Source of the DNA: Porphyromonadaceae bacterium UBA7042
GTDB taxonomy: Bacteria > Bacteroidota > Bacteroidia > Bacteroidales > Muribaculaceae
DNA length: 64,000 nt
Direction: 5' to 3'
Assembly (NCBI GenBank): GCA_002494015.1
Contig: DLAR01000067.1
Coordinates: 1-64,000, forward strand
Position numbers and translations under genes: made by a program. Positions 1 through 7,427 of the stretch are shown in pieces (the first letter of the stretch is position 1; each line of letters opens with the position of its first letter). Below the pieces are notes generated by a model that saw only the letters and a list, made by a program, of their open reading frames with translations, had not been told where the DNA came from and searched no databases.

Positions 1-111
1 ATTACACCTCGGTCACATAGCCCCAGCTATGCTCCCTCTGTGCAATAACGAGTTAACTGAAAGATGCTACCACTTTGGATTAACATTTGTTATTAAACAA
101 CCTCTAAAAGC

Positions 112-1095
112 TCAAAACCGTTTTCGCCTCAGCTTGCCCGTCGATGTGCGCTCCAATTCCGGCAATGCCACAACAGTCTTGGGGCACTCGTGCGGCCTAA
201 GAAGCGAACGGCATTGCTCCATCAACCCGCGCCCGGCCTCCAAGTCTATGTCGGCGACGACAAGGACCACCTCCTCTCCCCACTCGGCGCTCCGGCGCGA
301 AGATATGTAAAATTTGAGATCGGCGGCAACCGGTTTCAACCGGCTCTCCACATCCTCAGGGAACACCTTCAACGCTCCGGTGATTATAACATTGTCAAAC
401 CTCCCTACCCACACAAAACGAGACCCGTCAACGATGTCAACGACATCGTTGGTCACCAAACGGCCGAACGACATCCTGTCAGATTCGACGACAAGGCACT
501 GCCGGTCATCGGTCGAAAACCTGAAACCCGGCAACGCGACATACTGCGCCTCGCCCACACGCCTTAATGCCACATGGCTGCATGTCTCGGTCATTCCGAA
601 GGTCGCGTATGCATTAACGCCGCCTTCCACTAACTTGCGCTCATCTTCAGCCGACATCGGCGCCCCGCCGACAATGACATTTTTAATCATCGGCAGGGAT
701 TTACACGACAACAACCCGTCAATCTGAGCAGGGACAATCGGCACGAGGTCAATTGCCGTCGGTGGCGAATACCCCCTTAAAGGCTCGCGCGACGGACTCT
801 CAACCCACACTCTGGCCCCGGCAACCGCCGCCCTGACAAGCAACATCTTTCCCGCAATATAATCGGGAGACAGAGGCAGGACGAGCAAAGAATCCGCCCC
901 GATACCGAAGAACTCATTGGTCGCCTTGGCCGAAACGAGCATGTCGCTTTTCAGCAGACGTATCTCCTTAGGCCTGCCGGTCGACCCCGACGTGTGTGCC
1001 ACGACATAATCGCAGTCGTTCCTCCATTCGGCCATAAACGCCTCGGCCTCGGGAGTCAGAACATCTTCCAGTCCAGATTTCCGGGAATTATCCAT
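112..1095 (-). CDS. menE: o-succinylbenzoate--CoA ligase (MenE), ANL adenylating enzyme
   Basis: A 327-residue adenylate-forming enzyme. It would activate o-succinylbenzoate with ATP and load CoA, the step before MenB in menaquinone synthesis. The nucleotide-binding signature AHTSGSTGRPKE lies near residues 33-44, and the C-terminal lysine loop RTSTGKLRRK sits at the very end, so both ANL subdomains are present. The protein is short for the superfamily, with little ahead of the AMP-binding motif, which fits compact Bacteroidota MenE proteins. Its start lies about 40 nt inside the end of menC, suggesting translational coupling. MenE is called rather than another acyl-CoA ligase mainly because it directly follows menB and menC. 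Confidence 0.88.
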   Translation of the reverse strand: MDNSRKSGLEDVLTPEAEAFMAEWRNDCDYVVAHTSGSTGRPKEIRLLKSDMLVSAKATNEFFGIGADSLLVLPLSPDYIAGKMLLVRAAVAGARVWVESPSREPLRGYSPPTAIDLVPIVPAQIDGLLSCKSLPMIKNVIVGGAPMSAEDERKLVEGGVNAYATFGMTETCSHVALRRVGEAQYVALPGFRFSTDDRQCLVVESDRMSFGRLVTNDVVDIVDGSRFVWVGRFDNVIITGALKVFPEDVESRLKPVAADLKFYISSRRSAEWGEEVVLVVADIDLEAGRGLMEQCRSLLRPHECPKTVVALPELERTSTGKLRRKRF

Positions 1096-2120
1096 TGTTT
1101 GTCAGAATTGTAAAACAGACGGTCGCCGCGAAGCTCAAGCGGAGACTGGATGTTGTTGCCATACAACGCACCCGTGCCGAGGCCCTGCGGGATTTCAGGC
1201 CCATACCCCGACACCCACTGTGCAATCGCGTTCAACCCTACATTTGACTCCAGTGCCGAAGTCGCCCACCAGCCTATGCCCAGCTCACGGGCGATGTCAA
1301 TCCATTCCTCGGCACCCGAAAATCCACCACACAGAGTAGGTTTCAATATTATGTAGCGGGGGTTTATCCGTTCCAGCATCTCGTGCTTGTCTTTTCGGCC
1401 AAACACGCCTATCAACTCCTCGTCGAGAGCGACGGGGATGGGAGAGCGTCGGCACACTTCGGCCATTGCCTCCCATTGCCTCGCGGCTATAGGCTGCTCG
1501 ATGGAGTGGATGGCATAATCTGCGAGCTGACCAAGCCTCGCCAAAACATTTTCCGGTGTGAACGCGCCGTTGGCATCAAGCCGCAGCTCCAATGCCGATG
1601 AATCAAACTGCCGTCGGATATATCCAAGCAGTTTTAACTCATCATCAAACCGTATGCCGCCGATTTTGAGTTTGACACATCTGAAACCCTCGTCGAGCTT
1701 TGCCGAAATGCGGTCAAGCATCTCGCGATAGTCCCCCATCCACACCAGTCCGTTAATCTCGATTCCCTCCTGTCCCGAAAGCCAATCAGACGGGAATGGA
1801 TTGCGGCCACAGCCATTACGCCAGTCGGCAATAGCCGTTTCAATGCCCATGACAATGGATGGATAATGCGTCAAGTCAGGCTGCGGCGACGACGTGGCGA
1901 CGGCCACGCACACCGCGTCGAGCATGGTTTCATAATCGGAGACATCGTCACAGCTCAACCCTCGAAACAGACCGCACTCCCCTATCCCGAACCGTCCGTC
2001 ACCGGCGGACTCATCCCACACCTTTATATAATAGGTGTCTTTCCAGTTCATGGTCTCACGCGAAGTCCGGGCCGCGAACTTAAAGTCGAGACGGTAACGG
2101 CACCAAGCAGCACGCATCAT
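1056..2120 (-). CDS. menC: o-succinylbenzoate synthase (MenC), enolase superfamily
   Basis: A 354-residue enolase-superfamily dehydratase that converts SHCHC to o-succinylbenzoate in menaquinone synthesis. The catalytic series is visible in order: KLKIGG (KxK) near residue 150, RLDANGAF with the first metal-binding Asp, EQP with the second acidic ligand, ALDEEL with the third, and the distal lysine in ILKPTLCGG. The N-terminal capping domain is complete. The start overlaps the menB stop (TGATGATG), so the first or second ATG could be used. Muconate or dipeptide epimerases share the fold, but position between menB and menE favours MenC. Confidence 0.9.
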   Translation of the reverse strand: MMRAAWCRYRLDFKFAARTSRETMNWKDTYYIKVWDESAGDGRFGIGECGLFRGLSCDDVSDYETMLDAVCVAVATSSPQPDLTHYPSIVMGIETAIADWRNGCGRNPFPSDWLSGQEGIEINGLVWMGDYREMLDRISAKLDEGFRCVKLKIGGIRFDDELKLLGYIRRQFDSSALELRLDANGAFTPENVLARLGQLADYAIHSIEQPIAARQWEAMAEVCRRSPIPVALDEELIGVFGRKDKHEMLERINPRYIILKPTLCGGFSGAEEWIDIARELGIGWWATSALESNVGLNAIAQWVSGYGPEIPQGLGTGALYGNNIQSPLELRGDRLFYNSDKQWIIPGNLDWKMF

Positions 2121-2938
2121 CAGCCGGGGAATTTAGGGAACTGGTCAAAGTCAGGAGCACGTTTTTCAAGGAAGGCATTCTTTCCCTCCTGCGCCTCAGC
2201 CATCAGATAATACATCAGGGTTGCATCTCCCGCAAATTCCATCATTCCGCGCTGTCCGTCAAGCTCGGCATTGAGGGCGCGTTTGATCATGCGGATAGCC
2301 ATCGGGCTGCGGCTGAGAATCGTCTCGCACCACTCGACAGTCTCGTCCTCAAGACGGTCAAGCGGCACCACCTTGTTTACCATCCCCATCGCCTCGGCTT
2401 CGGCGGCAGAATACTGACGGCAAAGAAACCATATCTCACGGGCCTTTTTCTGCCCGACACAACGGGCGAGGTATGACGACCCGAATCCGGCGTCAAAGCT
2501 TCCCACCTTGGGGCCGGTCTGACCGAAACGGGCATTATCTGACGCGATTGTCAGGTCACACACGACATGCAGCACATGGCCGCCGCCGATAGCATAACCG
2601 TTGACCATCGCAATCACCGGCTTGGGAATCGACCGGATGGCCTTATGGAGGTCAAGGACATTAAGCCTCGGTACCCCGTTTTCGTCAATATATCCGCCTA
2701 TGCCCTTCACCTTTTGGTCTCCGCCTGAGCAGAACGCCTTGTCACCGGCACCGGTAAGGACAACCACCCCGATGTCAGAAGCCTCGCGGCAGTAGGCCAT
2801 AGCGTCGAGCATCTCGCGGTTTGTCTGCGGGCGAAAAGCGTTGTAGACCTGAGGCCGGTTAATCGTTATCTTGGCAATCTTTCCGTATTGCTGAAAAAGA
2901 ATATCCTCATATTCCTTAATTGTCTTCCATTCTCTCAT
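2120..2938 (-). CDS. menB: 1,4-dihydroxy-2-naphthoyl-CoA synthase (MenB)
   Basis: A 272-residue crotonase-family enzyme closing the second naphthoquinone ring of o-succinylbenzoyl-CoA. Crotonase landmarks are present: the oxyanion-hole segment AFCSGGDQK near residue 70, the second oxyanion segment [11 protein letters not shown] near residue 115, and the MenB-typical [20 protein letters not shown] with the Asp and Gly-rich loop. The length is normal for MenB. It is the first gene of a menB-menC-menE unit with overlapping ends. menF, menD, menH and menA are not in the window, so the pathway genes are split or lie beyond the left edge. Confidence 0.95.
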   Translation of the reverse strand: MREWKTIKEYEDILFQQYGKIAKITINRPQVYNAFRPQTNREMLDAMAYCREASDIGVVVLTGAGDKAFCSGGDQKVKGIGGYIDENGVPRLNVLDLHKAIRSIPKPVIAMVNGYAIGGGHVLHVVCDLTIASDNARFGQTGPKVGSFDAGFGSSYLARCVGQKKAREIWFLCRQYSAAEAEAMGMVNKVVPLDRLEDETVEWCETILSRSPMAIRMIKRALNAELDGQRGMMEFAGDATLMYYLMAEAQEGKNAFLEKRAPDFDQFPKFPG

Positions 2939-2943
2939 AAAAA

Positions 2944-2977
2944 CAAAATTAAATTATAATACAAAATTAAAACAAAC
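2944..2977 (-). promoter_or_regulatory. Possible menB promoter (Bacteroidota type)
   Basis: On the minus strand a TAATTTTG box (2944-2951) lies just before menB, with TTTG at 2974-2977 about 22 nt upstream of it. This resembles the Bacteroidota -7/-33 promoter. A second TAATTTTG lies at 2962-2969. The region is very A/T-rich, so chance matches are likely. Confidence 0.35.
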
Positions 2978-3116
2978 CGTTCTAACCGCAAAATGATAAA
3001 TTCAAATCACACCGAGAAATCCCCCGGCAGGCAAAAAGCAAGGGGGTTTAACAAAAAACATTTGTGCCTTTGCAGAAAAAATGCGTCAAAATTCCCATTT
3101 TTCGGAGAATAAATGC

Positions 3117-3124
3117 TATCTTTG
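3117..3124 (+). promoter_or_regulatory. Bacteroidota -7 box upstream of ppdK
   Basis: TATCTTTG matches the Bacteroidota -7 consensus TAnnTTTG. It would give a leader of about 75 nt before the ppdK start at 3206. No clear -33 TTTG was seen at the ideal distance. Confidence 0.5.
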
Positions 3125-3205
3125 CACTTATTCTCTCCGTTAACCTTGATATAATAAAATTATCTGCACTAAGAACATATTTTAATTATAAATTAATTCC
3201 AACCG

Positions 3206-5920
3206 ATGAAAAGAGTTTATACGTTTGGAGACGGCAAAGCTGAGGGTAATGCCTCAATGCGCAATCTCTTGGGCGGCAAAGGTGCCAACCTCGCCGAAAT
3301 GAACCTCTTGGGAATGCCTGTGCCTCCCGGTTTCACTATCACTACCGAAGTTTGTACAGAATATACTCAGTATGGTCGCGATGAAGTTGTAAAACGCATT
3401 CAAAAAGAAGTTGAGGATGCCATCGCCCATGTTGAATCACTGACTGGTAAAAAATTTGACGATCCTTCCAACCCCCTCCTCGTCTCAGTTCGTTCAGGAG
3501 CCCGCGCGTCGATGCCCGGCATGATGGACACCGTCCTCAACCTCGGCATGAATGACGCCACTGTAGCATCTTTGGCCGAAAAGAGCGGCAACCCCCGATT
3601 TGCATGGGACAGCTACCGCCGTTTCGTCCAGATGTACGGCGACGTCGTTCTCGGCATGAAACCCAAAAGCAAGGCCGACATCGATCCTTTTGAAGAAATC
3701 ATGGAAAAGGTCAAAGAGGAAAAAGGTGTCAAACTCGATACCGAGCTTGACGTTGAAGACCTCAAGAACCTTGTAAAACTTTTCAAGGCCGCAGTAAAGG
3801 ACTTCACAGGAAAAGACTTTCCTGACAGCGCGTGGGAACAGCTTTGGGGCGGCATCTGCGCCGTATTCGACAGCTGGATGAACGAGCGCGCCATCCTCTA
3901 TCGCCGCATGAACCAGATTCCCGAGGAATGGGGAACAGCCGTGAATGTTCAGGCTATGGTCTACGGCAACATGGGCAACAACTCGGCAACAGGCGTAGCT
4001 TTCAGCCGCGACGCTGCAACCGGTGAAAACATCTTCAACGGCGAATACCTCATCAACGCTCAGGGCGAAGACGTGGTTGCCGGCATCCGCACACCCCAGC
4101 AGATTACCGTCGAAGGTTCCCGTCGCTGGGCAGCCCTCCAAGGCATCAGCGAGGAAGAACGCGCTGCCAAGTATCCTTCACTTGAAGAATCAATGCCCGT
4201 CTGCGCCGCCGAGCTTATCGCCATCGCCAACCGTCTTGAAGACTACTACAAGGACATGCAGGACATGGAGTTCACCATTCAGGACGGCAAGCTTTGGATG
4301 CTCCAGACCCGTAACGGCAAACGCACCGGTGCCGCCATGGTAAAAATCGCCATGGATCTTCTCCGTGCAGGCGAGATTGACGAGAAGACCGTCATCCTCC
4401 GCATGGAACCTCAGAAACTCGACGAGCTTCTCCACCCGGTATTTGACAAGGCCGCTCTCAAGCGTGCCAAAGTTGCCGCAAAGGGACTTCCCGCATCTCC
4501 CGGTGCAGCCACAGGCCAAATCGTGTTCTCGGCTGAAGATGCCGAGGCTTGGGCTGAAAAGAAAAAGAAAGTTGTCCTCGTCCGCATCGAGACATCGCCT
4601 GAAGACCTCCGCGGCATGGCCGTTGCTCAGGGCATCCTCACCATGCGTGGCGGCATGACCTCCCACGCTGCCGTTGTTGCCCGCGGTATGGGCAAGTGCT
4701 GCGTGTCTGGTGCCGGAGAAATCCGCATCGACTACAAGGCCAAGACAGTAGAAATGGGCGGCAAGGTTTATAAAGAAGGCGACTGGATTTCTCTCAACGG
4801 CTCGACCGGTGAAGTTTATGACGGTCAGGTTCCCACCGTTGAACCGGAACTCGACGGCGACTTCGGCTCGATCATGAAACTCTCCTCTGACTTTGCAACC
4901 ACCCGCGTTCGCACCAACGCCGACACCCCCCGTGATGCCAAGCAGGCCCGCCACTTCGGAGCCGAAGGTATCGGTCTTTGCCGCACTGAGCACATGTTCT
5001 TCGAAGGTGACCGCATCAAGGCCGTGCGCGAGATGATTCTTGCATCTGACGTTGAAGGCCGCCGTCATGCACTTGCCAAGCTGCTCCCCATGCAGCGCGG
5101 TGACTTTGAAGGCATCTTCGAGGCAATGGACGGTTTCGGCGTAACAATCCGCCTGCTCGATCCCCCGTTGCACGAATTCGTGCCTCACCAGACCGCCACT
5201 CAGAAAGTAATGGCCGAAGAAATGGGTCTCACTCTCGAAGAAGTCAAAGCAAAAGTTGACTCTCTCGAAGAATTCAACCCCATGCTCGGTCACCGCGGCT
5301 GCCGCCTTGGTATCACCTACCCCGAAATCACCGAAATGCAGGCCCGCGCCATCATCGAGGCAGCCCTTGCAGTTCAGGCCCGCGGCGTGAAGGTATACCC
5401 CGAAATCATGATTCCCCTTGTCGGCTCACTCAAGGAAATCCAGAATCAGGCCGACATCATCAACATCACTGCCGCAAAGGTATTTGAGGAACAAAGCCAG
5501 AGCGTGCCCTACAAGGTAGGTACCATGATCGAGGTTCCCCGCGCAGCCCTCGTTGCCGACCAAATCGCCACCGTTGCCGACTTCTTCTCATTCGGCACCA
5601 ACGACCTGACTCAGATGACTTTCGGTTTCTCCCGCGACGATGCGCCCAAATTCCTCAAGTTCTACAAGGAACACGGCATCATCAAGACCGACCCGTTTGA
5701 AGTACTCGATCAGGAAGGTGTAGGCCAGCTCGTCAGAATGGGCGTAGAAAAAGGCCGTGCCACCAAACCCGAGCTCAAAGTCGGAATCTGCGGCGAACAT
5801 GGCGGCGAACCCTCGTCGGTCAAGTTCTGCGCTAACCTTGGCATGAACTACGTCTCCTGCTCACCCTACCGCGTGCCCATCGCCCGCGTAGCTGCGGCGC
5901 AGGCTGCCATCGAAAAGTAA
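3206..5920 (+). CDS. ppdK: Pyruvate, phosphate dikinase
   Basis: A 904-residue cytoplasmic enzyme interconverting pyruvate + ATP + Pi with phosphoenolpyruvate + AMP + PPi. The order is as expected: an N-terminal ATP-grasp nucleotide domain beginning GGKGANLAEM; the central phosphohistidine domain with GGMTSHAAVVARGMGK, the catalytic His near residue 485; and the C-terminal PEP/pyruvate TIM barrel ending GICGEHGGEPSS...SCSPYR with the catalytic Cys near residue 886. The length is typical. It is a single-gene unit with its own promoter and terminator. In anaerobic Bacteroidales it supports PPi-linked glycolysis or gluconeogenesis; the direction in vivo cannot be read from sequence. Confidence 0.97.
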   Translation: MKRVYTFGDGKAEGNASMRNLLGGKGANLAEMNLLGMPVPPGFTITTEVCTEYTQYGRDEVVKRIQKEVEDAIAHVESLTGKKFDDPSNPLLVSVRSGARASMPGMMDTVLNLGMNDATVASLAEKSGNPRFAWDSYRRFVQMYGDVVLGMKPKSKADIDPFEEIMEKVKEEKGVKLDTELDVEDLKNLVKLFKAAVKDFTGKDFPDSAWEQLWGGICAVFDSWMNERAILYRRMNQIPEEWGTAVNVQAMVYGNMGNNSATGVAFSRDAATGENIFNGEYLINAQGEDVVAGIRTPQQITVEGSRRWAALQGISEEERAAKYPSLEESMPVCAAELIAIANRLEDYYKDMQDMEFTIQDGKLWMLQTRNGKRTGAAMVKIAMDLLRAGEIDEKTVILRMEPQKLDELLHPVFDKAALKRAKVAAKGLPASPGAATGQIVFSAEDAEAWAEKKKKVVLVRIETSPEDLRGMAVAQGILTMRGGMTSHAAVVARGMGKCCVSGAGEIRIDYKAKTVEMGGKVYKEGDWISLNGSTGEVYDGQVPTVEPELDGDFGSIMKLSSDFATTRVRTNADTPRDAKQARHFGAEGIGLCRTEHMFFEGDRIKAVREMILASDVEGRRHALAKLLPMQRGDFEGIFEAMDGFGVTIRLLDPPLHEFVPHQTATQKVMAEEMGLTLEEVKAKVDSLEEFNPMLGHRGCRLGITYPEITEMQARAIIEAALAVQARGVKVYPEIMIPLVGSLKEIQNQADIINITAAKVFEEQSQSVPYKVGTMIEVPRAALVADQIATVADFFSFGTNDLTQMTFGFSRDDAPKFLKFYKEHGIIKTDPFEVLDQEGVGQLVRMGVEKGRATKPELKVGICGEHGGEPSSVKFCANLGMNYVSCSPYRVPIARVAAAQAAIEK

Positions 5921-5945
5921 GAAATCGATTCTTAAAATAAGCCAC

Positions 5946-5994
5946 TTAGGCGGTATGTTCTGATTAACAAGAGCATACCGCCTAATGTGTTTTT
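5946..5994 (+). terminator. Rho-independent terminator after ppdK
   Basis: A perfect 12-bp inverted repeat (TTAGGCGGTATG at 5946-5957, CATACCGCCTAA at 5974-5985) is followed by TGTGTTTTT. It lies between convergent genes and may also serve the B12 operon ending at 6025 on the other strand. Confidence 0.8.
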
Positions 5995-6024
5995 AAGGGA
6001 AACCCGGGACTCATGTGTATGAGT

Positions 6025-7425
6025 TTATTTTATGAGAATCTTTCTTGCAGTGTTTTCGGATCGCCAAATATATATACCGGGGGATATTCCTGACCACGCG
6101 CCAAAATCGACAGACTCTTTTACGAGCATGCCGTTAATGAAGTATAGGCTGCCACTCGACAATGTGGAATCGGATGAGATTTCATCAATTCCGGATTCTC
6201 CGTCAACTTGTGGAAACAACGGGAGGGATGGAAACCAATAATTCATTATCATTTCATAATCGCGGATTTTCTCTCCTTGCGCGGAATAACGCCGTGTAAT
6301 ATACGTTGGAGTCCCAAACTCGTGATAAAGAGCCATATAAAGCTCGTCAGTCACTGGATGAGCACCTATCGCGCAGCCATATAGTTTCCAATTGGCACCT
6401 TCTTCTTCCAAGTCAATAAATAATGACTGTTCATGGGTATCGCAGTCAAATTTGTAGATTTTAGTTCCGGTAAACCACCTGTTTGGTCCGTCTTTCCAAT
6501 AAAGACAATTTTGTACTGTTGATGCTACAAACGCATCCGGGGTCCATGCATACCATGAATTAGCCGGTGCATAAAACCCATCTTTAACGGGGATGATTTC
6601 GTAGTCCAATGTCACGGGGTCAAGCCGTACTATATAATTCAATGCCACCCCGGTGCCTTGACAATTCTTTGCTACAGAAAGCCAAAGGAACCCATCTTTG
6701 GATTTGACGACAGAGCCTATTCCGGCTCCGTCCTGAACGATATCCATTGATATTACGTTGACCACCCTATCCAATGTTGGATCAACAACCAGCAACCCGT
6801 ATTGTTGGTGGGCCACAAACACCTTCCCGGCCGCCGATACCATCATTCCTGACTGACCGTGATATAACGATCCGGTAGGGTCGGTATTAGGTTTATCGTT
6901 GTCGCCGCCTGCATTTGGATTGGCAGACCCTTCGACCTGCCCTGAGACAATATAGGTGTCAAGGTCAAAAATCCATACTCCGTTGCTTGTGGAAATATAG
7001 CCCTTATGTTCATCTACTCCGACAAATCCTCTCCCGTCGCATTGCGCTCCTGAAGAATCAATCAGGCTCTGCTGATGAAGAATTTTCATTGTCTTAGCAT
7101 CAGCAACCGTGATTCGTCCGCCGGAAATTGTCGCGCCCGGATCCTTGTCTTGTTTGGCAATCAGATAAAGACGGTCATGCCAGAGTGCTCCATATTGATT
7201 GGTGCATCCGAGTTCTTTGCCGGGATTCTCGGCCTGAATTATGCGGTATTTCCAAAAATTGCCGTCAGGGTCGTCTGGCAAAAGATAGTTGACTGTAGAG
7301 TTCTGATGTCCGTACCAGTCCTCGTTCACCCAGATTATTCCCTGAGTGTAGTCAGTGTCCTGAGCGGCGACTGCCGAAACAGTCGCCGTCAGGAGAACCG
7401 ATGCTATCGATAAGAATAGTTTCAT
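6025..7425 (-). CDS. Secreted beta-propeller (DUF5074/YncE-like) protein with type IX-like tail, B12 operon
   Basis: A 466-residue exported protein with a signal peptide ending near residue 21 (ATVSAVAAQ) and no lipobox Cys. The body is a YncE/DUF5074-like beta-propeller: it opens with GIIWVNEDWYGH and has repeated blades such as GGRITVADAKTMK, matching the propeller of the neighbouring 966-residue protein (GLFWLNEEWFTH, GGRVVVADASTLK). The last ~60 residues (SSGSLYFINGMLV...GIYIWRSENTARKILIK) resemble a type A type IX secretion sorting tail. It is the last gene of the riboswitch-led cobalamin operon, 2 nt from the previous gene. Inferred role: surface capture of a corrinoid, as for BtuG; binding is not proven by sequence. 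Confidence 0.75.
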   Translation of the reverse strand: MKLFLSIASVLLTATVSAVAAQDTDYTQGIIWVNEDWYGHQNSTVNYLLPDDPDGNFWKYRIIQAENPGKELGCTNQYGALWHDRLYLIAKQDKDPGATISGGRITVADAKTMKILHQQSLIDSSGAQCDGRGFVGVDEHKGYISTSNGVWIFDLDTYIVSGQVEGSANPNAGGDNDKPNTDPTGSLYHGQSGMMVSAAGKVFVAHQQYGLLVVDPTLDRVVNVISMDIVQDGAGIGSVVKSKDGFLWLSVAKNCQGTGVALNYIVRLDPVTLDYEIIPVKDGFYAPANSWYAWTPDAFVASTVQNCLYWKDGPNRWFTGTKIYKFDCDTHEQSLFIDLEEEGANWKLYGCAIGAHPVTDELYMALYHEFGTPTYITRRYSAQGEKIRDYEMIMNYWFPSLPLFPQVDGESGIDEISSDSTLSSGSLYFINGMLVKESVDFGAWSGISPGIYIWRSENTARKILIK

Positions 7426-7427
7426 TA

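Noticed and set aside
1..111. Possible tRNA or regulatory RNA at the left edge (CATAGCCCCAGCTATG hairpin)
   Set aside because: Only a 6-bp stem; no cloverleaf or known RNA motif.
4190..5293. Long open frame on the minus strand opposite ppdK (367 codons), and 3494-4141
   Set aside because: Antisense shadow of the high-GC, codon-biased ppdK gene; composition is Phe/His/Ala-rich with no motif or start context.
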